Of a stretch of DNA of 64,000 nucleotides, positions 55,001-62,500 are shown in pieces. A program made the translations under genes and the position numbers. Origin of the DNA: Salipiger profundus. GTDB lineage: Bacteria; Pseudomonadota; Alphaproteobacteria; Rhodobacterales; Rhodobacteraceae. The stretch spans positions 1,443,501-1,507,500 of the forward strand of contig NZ_CP014796.1 of assembly GCF_001969385.1 (NCBI RefSeq). Direction: 5' to 3'. Position 1 is the first letter of the stretch. Each line of letters begins with the position of its first letter. Under the pieces are notes generated by a model. That model was not told the DNA's origin and searched no databases. It saw only the letters and a list, made by a program, of their open reading frames with translations.

Positions 55001-58000
55001 CACCTCCTGCCTGCTGGCCCCAGAGCGCGGCCGCGAGGGCTACGACCTGCTGTTGCAGGATCTCGCGTTGCGCGGTCATGTCCCCACCCGCATCGGGCAC
55101 TTCTGGCTGGTGACCGAGGGCGAGACGCATCGCCCCGGCTCGAGCTTCTTCCACCGCCTGCAGGAGCAGGGCTTCTACTCGCTGCTCTTTCTCGCGCAGG
55201 CGTTGGCCGACGAGAACGTGCCGCGCCCGCTGCACCTGACCGTGGCGACCAACGGCGCTGCCCGGCTGCGCGACGAGGCGCTGAGCTCTCCGGCCAAGGC
55301 GACCATCGCCGGGCCGGCGCGGGTGATCCCGCGCGAGTTGCCGGGGGTGACGGTCTCGACCCTCGACCTCGTGCTGCCCGCCGCCGCGGAAGAGGGGTTG
55401 CTGAGGCACCGCAAGTCCGTGGCCGAGCGGAGTTCCGCGCTCGACCGTGTGGCGGACCAGCTTCTCGAAGAGCTGCTTTCCGCGCCCGCCAACGCCATCG
55501 CGGCGCTGCGCGGGGCGCGCCGCTTCGAATGCGCCATGAAGCCGGTGACGCTGCCGGCCGAACCGCCTGAGCCAGAGGCCGGCGGCACCTATCTTGTCAC
55601 CGGCGGTTTCGGCGGCATCGGCCTGACGCTGGCGCAGGATTTCGCCGTCCGTGGCGCAAACCTCGTGCTGGTCTCGCGCGAGGCGCTGCCCGAGCGTGGG
55701 CAATGGGACGACTACCTTGGTCGTCATGCCCCGCAGGATCGGATCGCCCGCCGCATCCGCGCGGTCCGGGCGCTGGAAGAGGCCGGGGCCGATGTCATGG
55801 TCGCCGCCGCCGACGTCTGCAACCTCGGCCAGATGCAGGCGGTGCGCCGCGCCGCCGAAGACCGCTTCGGACGCATCACCGGCGTGATCCACGGCGCGGG
55901 CGTCATCGCCGATGCGCCTCTGCTGACGAAAAGCCCGGCCTCGGTCGAGGACGTGTTCACGCCGAAGATCCACGGCACACAGGTGCTGGGCGAGGTCTTT
56001 CCCGACGGCAGCACCGACTGGATGGCGCTGTTCTCGTCGTCTTCGACGGTCACTGCTCCGCCGGGCCAGGTGGATTACGTCGCCGCCAACGAATACCTCA
56101 ACGCCTTTGCCCAGGCGCGGGCCGGGGGCCGCACGCGGGTCGTGGCGATCAGCTGGGGCATCTGGAACGAGGTCGGCATGGCCGCCGAGGCGGTCGCCGC
56201 GCGCCGGGGCGAGGTGCCCAAGGCGCCGGTCGAGCCCGCCGGTGTGCCGATGCTGGACGAAAAGACCTTTGACGGGCAGGGCAACCGGCTGTTCACCGCG
56301 CGCTATTCCTCGGACGACTGGTTCATCGACGAGCACCGCACGAAAGCGGGTGACGCGCTGCTGCCGGGCACCGGATACCTCGCGCTCGCCGCCGAGGCGT
56401 TGCGGGCGCAGGCCGAGACGGGTCCGTTCGAGATCCGCGACCTGACCTTCCTGCGGCCGCTGCGTGTGGCCGACGGCGGCTCGCGCGAGCTGCGTTTGCG
56501 GCTGTCGCGCCGCGACGAGGGCTACGGGTTCGACGTGCTGGCCGACGCCACGCTGGGGGGCCGGCGCGGGCACGCGCTGACCGCGCAGGGCACGCTGGCG
56601 TTGCTGCCGATGCAACGGCCCGAGCCGCTCGACCTTGCCGCGATCCGTGCCCGTTGCGGCAAGCCCGTGGTTGCCGCGCCCGGCGGCAAGCTTGCCACCG
56701 CGCAGGAGGTGCAGCTTGCCTTCGGTCCGCGCTGGAAGGTGCTCGACAGCCGCGCGCTGGGCGAGGGCGAGGGCATCGCCGAGTTGTCGCTGGCCGACAG
56801 TGCCCGTGGCGACGGTTGCCTGCTGCATCCCGCGCTGATGGACATTGCCACCGGCTGGGCGATGGAGCTGATCAAGGGCTACCAGCCGACGCACCTCTGG
56901 GTGCCGGTGAGCTACGCCCGCGTTCGTGTGCACGCGCCGCTGACCGGAAAGATCGTCAGCTGGGTGCGCAACGCCGCGGAGAACCGCGCCGATGCCGAGA
57001 CCGCGAGCTTCGACATCACTCTCTGCGCGCCCGACGGCGCGGTGCTTGTCGAGATCGCGGGCTTCACCATCCACAAGCTGGCGCAGGCGGACGTGCTGCA
57101 GGCCGCGCCGCGCCTGACCGCCGCCGAGCTCGAGGTCGACGGCCCGCAGGACGCCGCGCAGCCGCTCTCTCCGGCCGAGGAACGGCTGGCCCACAACCTG
57201 AGCCAGGGCATCCTGCCCGCCGAGGGGGTGGCCGCCTTTGCCCGCGCATTGGCGCTGGGTGCGCCGCAGGTGGTGGTCTCGTCGATGGATCTCGACGCGC
57301 TCACCCGGCAGACCGCCGCCGCGACCGCCGAGCAGGCCAGCCCGCAGAAATTCGACCGCCCGCAGCTCGACGGCGATTACGTCGCGCCGGAGAACGACAT
57401 CGAGCGTACGCTCGTCGGCTTCTGGGAGGATCTTCTGGGCGTGCAGACCGTCGGTGTCGAGGACAGCTTCTTCGATCTCGGCGGGCACAGTCTCATTGCG
57501 GTGCGGCTGTTCTCGATGGTCAAGAAGACATGGCGCATCGACTTCCCGATCTCGGTGCTGTTCGAAGCCCCGACGATCCGCAAGTGCGCCGTGCTCATCG
57601 CCGAGCAGGCGGGCATCGCCGCCGAGGATGCACCCGAGGGGGCCGCGCCCAAGGCCCCGGAGCGCCGGTTTACCCACATCGTGCCGATGCACGATGGCGA
57701 GGGCGGTCCGAAGACGCCGTTCTTCCTCGTGGCGGGGATGTTCGGCAACGTGCTGAACCTGCGCCACCTCGCGCATCTTCTGGGCGCCGACCGGCCCTTC
57801 TACGGGCTTCAGGCGCGCGGGCTCTACGGGGGCGAGGCACCGCATCACGACATCGTCGAGATGGCCCGGGACTACATTGCCGAGATGCGGCAGGTGCAGC
57901 CCGAGGGCCCCTACATGGTCGGCGGTTTCTCGGGGGGCGGCATCACAGCCTTCGAGATCGCCCGGCAGCTCGAGACGGCGGGCGAGGAGGTGTCGCTCTG

Positions 58001-58532
58001 CGTCCTGCTCGACACGCCGTTGCCGGTGCGCCGCCCGCTTGCGCCGCGCGACCGGCTGCTGATCCAGCTGCAGGAGGCGCGCGCCAAGGGGCCGTTCTAC
58101 CCGCTGCTCTGGGCGCGCAACCGCATCCGCTGGGAAATCGCGAAGCGCCGCACCGGTGCAGAGACCGGGGCCGAGCACAGCTTCCACAACGCCGAGATCG
58201 AGGCCGCCTTCCTCGCGGCGGTGGCCCGTTACGAGGTCACACCGTGGGACGGTCGGCTGGTGCTCTACCGGCCGCCGCTGGTGGGCAAGTGGCAGGTCTC
58301 GGGGGGTCGCATCGTGAACTCCGAACGGGCCTACGTCCTGAACGACAACGACTGGTCGCGGTTCGTGCCGCATGTCGAGGCGCATGAGGTGCCCGGCGAC
58401 CACGACTCGATGGTGCTTGAGCCCAACGTCCGCGTGCTTGCCGCGCTGATGCGCGAGGCCATCGCCGGCGCCGAGGCCCGGCGGCACGGCTCCGAGGTGG
58501 TGGATTTCCCCAACCACCGGGCGGCGGAGTAG
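52077..58532 (+). CDS. Type I polyketide synthase (KS-AT-KR-DH-ACP-TE)
   Basis: The 2151-residue enzyme shows one extension module plus a release domain. The ketosynthase (residues about 12-435) has Cys185 in TACSTSL, His321 in VECHGTGT and His361 in KTNIGHLD. The acyltransferase (about 545-855) has Ser632 in AGHSMGE and IAAHS instead of a clear malonyl or methylmalonyl motif. The ketoreductase has a structural part (about 900-1160), VTGGFGGIGL near 1175 and Tyr1334 in VDYVAAN. The dehydratase (about 1415-1690) has His1420 and Asp1589, placed after the ketoreductase. The carrier has Ser1805 in LGGHSL. The thioesterase has Ser1952 in GGFSGGG and His2109. No enoylreductase or methyltransferase is visible. 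Confidence 0.93.
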   Translation: MSNAAQHVAGENDIAIVGMAAHLPGAESILQYWENLRAGRSSIRRLSEDELLEAGESPGLIRHKDYVPFAAPLDDFEMFDAEFFGFSPKEAAIMDPQHRQFLEAAWEAFENAGHVPESFDGQVGVFAGCGMGSYFYFNVCSNPDLVENTGMFLLRHTGNDKDFMTTRASHVFDLHGPSINLQTACSTSLVAAHYACQALLNGECDMALAGGATIELPQRRGYLYKENEILSPDGACHAFDHRAQGTVFGSGAGVVVLRRLADALADGDHIWAVIKGTAVNNDGAQKAGYLAPSVDGQAQAVAEAQAIAGIRSDTVDYVECHGTGTYLGDPIEVAAMTQAFRETSTAVGHCRIGSVKTNIGHLDTAAGVASLIKTSLALHNAEMPPSLGFEAPNPAIDFDNSPFLVNDRLTPWPRAHHPRRAGVNSLGVGGTNAHAVLEEAPEMAPSEDSDWPFQILTLSARSKAALDEGAKRLAAHLRAHPEQPLADVAFTLKEGRHGFEKRRIVVAETHEEAARLLEEDNPRRVHSHSAVERPEVVFTFPGGGAQYAGMARDLYETEPVFAEWMDRGLDALAGITDADIRALWLPEGDTAEADAALKRPSLQLPLIMITEYALAQLWMSWGIAPVALAGHSMGENTAACLAGVMSFEDCIGLVHLRGRLFDTVPAGGMLSVNLPADALAPRLGDDLDLGVINAPELSVASGPVAALQALETALKAEGIECHRIAIDIAAHSRMLEPILADFRAYLASIDLLPPQIPLTSNRTGALMTEAQATSPDYWVEHLRGTVHFADCIEAVARPNRIFLEVGPGKALSALARQHPQVNGQQVLSSLRHRDETIADDKHMFEVLGRLWALGAAFDWGQVWGDTRRRRVVLPSYAFQRAPYFIAPGKAQADTAPQYLMRTDDLSQWGWKPVWRPRAAAVEVDVEAGLADAEPQTWLMFMDEAGLAARAAARLSGAGHTVVEVRPGDSFTRLSDTSCLLAPERGREGYDLLLQDLALRGHVPTRIGHFWLVTEGETHRPGSSFFHRLQEQGFYSLLFLAQALADENVPRPLHLTVATNGAARLRDEALSSPAKATIAGPARVIPRELPGVTVSTLDLVLPAAAEEGLLRHRKSVAERSSALDRVADQLLEELLSAPANAIAALRGARRFECAMKPVTLPAEPPEPEAGGTYLVTGGFGGIGLTLAQDFAVRGANLVLVSREALPERGQWDDYLGRHAPQDRIARRIRAVRALEEAGADVMVAAADVCNLGQMQAVRRAAEDRFGRITGVIHGAGVIADAPLLTKSPASVEDVFTPKIHGTQVLGEVFPDGSTDWMALFSSSSTVTAPPGQVDYVAANEYLNAFAQARAGGRTRVVAISWGIWNEVGMAAEAVAARRGEVPKAPVEPAGVPMLDEKTFDGQGNRLFTARYSSDDWFIDEHRTKAGDALLPGTGYLALAAEALRAQAETGPFEIRDLTFLRPLRVADGGSRELRLRLSRRDEGYGFDVLADATLGGRRGHALTAQGTLALLPMQRPEPLDLAAIRARCGKPVVAAPGGKLATAQEVQLAFGPRWKVLDSRALGEGEGIAELSLADSARGDGCLLHPALMDIATGWAMELIKGYQPTHLWVPVSYARVRVHAPLTGKIVSWVRNAAENRADAETASFDITLCAPDGAVLVEIAGFTIHKLAQADVLQAAPRLTAAELEVDGPQDAAQPLSPAEERLAHNLSQGILPAEGVAAFARALALGAPQVVVSSMDLDALTRQTAAATAEQASPQKFDRPQLDGDYVAPENDIERTLVGFWEDLLGVQTVGVEDSFFDLGGHSLIAVRLFSMVKKTWRIDFPISVLFEAPTIRKCAVLIAEQAGIAAEDAPEGAAPKAPERRFTHIVPMHDGEGGPKTPFFLVAGMFGNVLNLRHLAHLLGADRPFYGLQARGLYGGEAPHHDIVEMARDYIAEMRQVQPEGPYMVGGFSGGGITAFEIARQLETAGEEVSLCVLLDTPLPVRRPLAPRDRLLIQLQEARAKGPFYPLLWARNRIRWEIAKRRTGAETGAEHSFHNAEIEAAFLAAVARYEVTPWDGRLVLYRPPLVGKWQVSGGRIVNSERAYVLNDNDWSRFVPHVEAHEVPGDHDSMVLEPNVRVLAALMREAIAGAEARRHGSEVVDFPNHRAAE

Positions 58533-58537
58533 CGCAG

Positions 58538-59554
58538 ATGGGACCGAAGCTGCTGGTCATATCGCTGAACTACCGGACGGCCGCCATGACCCTGCGCTCG
58601 GTCCGCGCCGCGCTGCGCGAGATGCAGGGGCTCAACGCCGAACTGATCGTGGTGGACAACGACAGCGGCGACGGCTCCTTCGAGACGATGCAGGCAGCGC
58701 TTGCCGCGGAGCCCTGGGCACGGGGCGCGCCGGTGCGGCTGATCCAGGCGGGGCGCAACGGCGGCTTCGGCGCCGGCAACAACGTCGGAATCCGGGCCGG
58801 CTGGTCCGACGGCAGCCGCCCCGATTACGTCTACATCCTGAATTCCGACGCCTTTCCCGACCCCGGGGCGCTGTCGGCGCTTCTGGATCACCTTGAAAGC
58901 CATCCGGCCACGGGCTTCGCCGGCAGCTACATCCACGGCGAGGACGGCACACCGCACCTCACCGCCTTCCGCTTCCCCTCGGTCTGGTCCGAGTTCGAGG
59001 GCGCGGCGCGTTTCGGGCCGTTCTCGCGGATGCTGAAGCGCAAGATCGTGCCCATCGGCATTCCGCAGACCCGCGAGCGGGTCGACTGGCTTGCCGGGGC
59101 GTCGATGATGATGCGGCAGAGCGTGCTCGACGAGATCGGGCTCTTCGACGAGACCTTCTTTCTCTACTTCGAGGAAACCGACCTTTGCCTGCGCGCGGCG
59201 CGGGCCGGACACGAGGTGCATTACATCCGCGACAGCGAGGTCACGCACATCGGCTCGGTCTCGACGGGGATGAAGACCTGGGCGCGCGTGCCGGGCTTCT
59301 GGCTCGACAGCCGCTGGCATTATTTCACCAAGAGCCACGGTCGCGCCTATGCGGCCATGGCGACCCTCGCGCATGTGGCGGGCGGGCTGACGTGGCGGCT
59401 GCGCCGGCTGGTGCAGCGCAAGCCTCCGGCCGATCCGCCGCGCTTCCTGCGCGATTTGTTGTTTCACGATCTCAAGGCGCTGCTTCGGCCCCTGCCGGCG
59501 CAACGCGAGGCGCGCTCCGGGCACACCGGCGCGCTCGGGACCCAAGCGGAGTAA
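58538..59554 (+). CDS. Glycosyltransferase family 2 within the PKS-NRPS operon
   Basis: The 338-residue enzyme is of the dTDP-rhamnosyltransferase-like GT2 branch. It begins LLVISLNYRTAAMTLRSVRAALREM. ELIVVDNDSGDGSFETM and NGGFGAGNNVGI bind the donor, and YILNSDAFPD supplies the metal-binding D-x-D-like site. DWLAGASMMMRQSVLDEIGLFDETFFLYFEETDLCLRA is the conserved acceptor-side block. It starts 5 bases after the PKS stop and ends 5 bases before the NRPS start, so it is likely part of the pathway, probably adding a deoxysugar to the product or a precursor. Confidence 0.88.
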   Translation: MGPKLLVISLNYRTAAMTLRSVRAALREMQGLNAELIVVDNDSGDGSFETMQAALAAEPWARGAPVRLIQAGRNGGFGAGNNVGIRAGWSDGSRPDYVYILNSDAFPDPGALSALLDHLESHPATGFAGSYIHGEDGTPHLTAFRFPSVWSEFEGAARFGPFSRMLKRKIVPIGIPQTRERVDWLAGASMMMRQSVLDEIGLFDETFFLYFEETDLCLRAARAGHEVHYIRDSEVTHIGSVSTGMKTWARVPGFWLDSRWHYFTKSHGRAYAAMATLAHVAGGLTWRLRRLVQRKPPADPPRFLRDLLFHDLKALLRPLPAQREARSGHTGALGTQAE

Positions 59555-59559
59555 TCAGG

Positions 59560-62500
59560 ATGGCGCAGTTTTCCAGCGTGGTGATCGGCAATGAATCCCT
59601 GCTCGTGCAGTGCAGCGAGAAGCTGCTCGCGGCGGGCCACGCCATCCGGGCGGTGGTGACCCGAAACCCCGACATCGCGGCATGGGCCGAGGGCCGCGCG
59701 TTGCCGGTCGTGGCGCCGGGCGCGGGGCTTTCGGCACGGCTCGCGCCGATGGGCGGCTTTGACTGGCTGCTGTCGATCTCGAACCTCGACATGATCCAGC
59801 GCGACGTGCTCGCAATGCCCGCGCAGGGCGCGGTCAACTTCCACGACGGCCCGCTGCCCCGGCACGCCGGGCTCAACGCCCCGGTTTGGGCGCTGATCGA
59901 GGGCGAAAGCCGCCACGGCATCACCTGGCACATGATCGAAGGCGGTGTCGACGAGGGCGACATCCTTGTCACGCGCGGGTTCGACATTGCCGCGACCGAT
60001 ACCGCGCTGACGCTCAACACCAAGGCCTACGAGGCCGCCATCGACAGCTTCGGAGACCTGCTCGACCAACTCGAACACGGGCTGCGCCGCGTGCCGCAGG
60101 ACCTGTCGCAGCGCAGCTATCACGCACTGGCCGACCGTCCCTCGGCGCATGGTCTGCTTGATTTCACCCGGCCGGCGCATGAGCTCGCGCGGCTGGTGCG
60201 GGCGCTTGACCATGGAGGCTATGCCAACCCGCTCTCCGCGCCGAAGCTGCGCGCGCACGGCAGGCTCTGGCTTGTCGGCAGCGCAAGGGCGGTGGAGGGC
60301 GCCGGCACGCCCGGCGCGGTGGTCGAGGCGACCGACGACCATCTCACCGTGGCCTGCGGCGAGGGCGCGCTGAAAATGGCGCATTTCACCCATCTCTGCG
60401 GCGCGCTGGCGCTGGTGGCGCAGGTCGGCAAGCCCGGTGACGTGCTCGATGTGCCCTCGGTCGAGGAACGCGCCGCCATCTCCGCGCGTGTCGCCGAGGT
60501 CGCGCCCCACGAGCGCCACTGGCGCGCACGGCACGCCGATCTCGCGCCGGTCGAGCTTCAGGGCCTCGGCAAAGGCGGCGGTGCGCTGGTCTCGCGGCCG
60601 CTTGTGCTGGGCGAGGCCGTCGCGCCGGAAGCCCTTGTCGCCGCATGGGCGGCGCGGCTTGATGGGCATGACCTCTGCGATATCGCCTGTGCCGACGCCG
60701 CGCTCGCGGACCTCTCCGGCGGTGGGTTCATCGCGCCCTGGGTGCCGCTGCGCATAGACGCCGGGGGCAGCCTCGGCGGGCTGGCCGAGGCGCTGGAGAC
60801 CGCGCTGAACGAGACCCGCAAGCGCAAGGGCTTCCTGACGGACCTGCCCGCCCGCGATCCCGACCTGAGCGGCCCGCCGCAGGTGCCGCATATCGGGCTC
60901 AGCTTCGGCGCGGGGCACATCCCCGGCACCGCCGTCACGGTCGAGCTGACCGACGGCATGGCCACGTTTCACACCGACACCGGGCGGATGCCGCCGGCGC
61001 AGGCCGAGCTGCTCGCCGCGCGCCTGGAACTGCTGGCCCGCGAGGCCGATGCCGGAGCAACGGTCGCCGCGCTGCCGGTGCTGCCCGAGGCCGAGCGCGA
61101 CATGGTTCTCAATCGATGGAACGCCACCGGGCAGGCGCATGACTGTGGCCTCACCATGCAGGCGGCCTTCGAGGCGCAGGCGGCCAGGACGCCGGAGGCC
61201 ATCGCGCTGGTCTTCGAGGACCGCGCGCTGACCTATGCCCAGCTCGACGCGCGTGCCAACCAGGTGGCGCATGTGCTGCGCGGCATGGGGGTGACGGCGG
61301 GCACGGTCGTCGGGCTGCACACCCGTCGCTCGGTCGACCTGATGGTGGCGGCGCTGGGGATCCTCAAGGCCGGAGGCGCCTACCTGCCGCTCGACCCGGC
61401 CTACCCGGCGGACCGGCTGAGGCACTACATCGCCGACAGCGGCGCGCCGGTGATCGTGACTCAGGCGGCGCTGCAGGGCGAACTGCCGCCGCACGAGGCC
61501 GCGCTTCTGGTCATCGACGCCGATCCGCGTCTTGCGCAGGCGTCCACGACGGTGCCCGAAGCGGCCAGCAACCCCGACGATCTTGCCTACCTGATCTACA
61601 CCAGCGGTTCGACCGGCACCCCCAAGGGGGTGATGATCGAGCATCGCAACGTGCTGAACTTCTACCTCGGCATGGATGCCGTGGTGCCGCACGATCCGCC
61701 GGGCATCTGGCTTGCCGTGACCAGTCTCAGCTTCGACATCTCGGTGCTTGAGCTGTTCTACACGACCGCGCGCGGCTTCAAGGTGGTGCTGACCTCGGAC
61801 GAGGATCGCGGCCTGATCTCGAAGGGGCCGATGCCGCTGTCGGATCACGGCATGGAGTTCTCGATCTACTACTGGGGCAACGATGACGGCACCGGACGCG
61901 ACAAGTATGCCATGCTGCTCGAAGGCGCGAAATTCGCCGACGCCAACGGCTTCTCGGCGGTCTGGACGCCCGAGCGGCACTTCCATGCCTTCGGCGGCCC
62001 CTACCCGAACCCCTCGGTGACCGGCGCCGCCGTCGCCGCCGTGACCCGCAACATCGGCGTGCGGTCGGGCTCGGTGGTGGCGCCGCTGCATCATCCGGCG
62101 CGCATCGCCGAGGAATGGGCGGTGATCGACAACCTGACCAACGGTCGCGCGGGGCTTGCCATCGCAAGCGGCTGGCAGCCCGACGACTTCGTATTGCGCC
62201 CCGAGAACACGCCGCCGGACAACAAGCCGGCCATGCTCGAGAGCATCGACCAGCTGCGCAGGCTCTGGCGCGGCGAGGCAGTGGCGTTTCCGCGCAAGGA
62301 CGGCAGCCTGTTCGACGTGGTGACGCAGCCGCGCCCGGTGTCCGCGGAGCTGCCGGTCTGGGTGACGACCGCGGGCAACCCCGAAACGTGGAAGGAGGCT
62401 GGGCGGCTCGGCTGCAACGTGCTGACGCACCTGCTGGGCCAGTCCATCGACGAGGTCGCCGAGAAGATCCGCCTGTATCATGCCGCGCTGCGCGAGGCGG

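Noticed and set aside
52053..58517. A 2154-codon open frame on the minus strand across the PKS gene
   Set aside because: It mirrors the PKS frame in a G+C-rich gene. Its product is a low-complexity R/G/H/A-rich protein with no domain, while the plus-strand frame has all expected PKS motifs in order.
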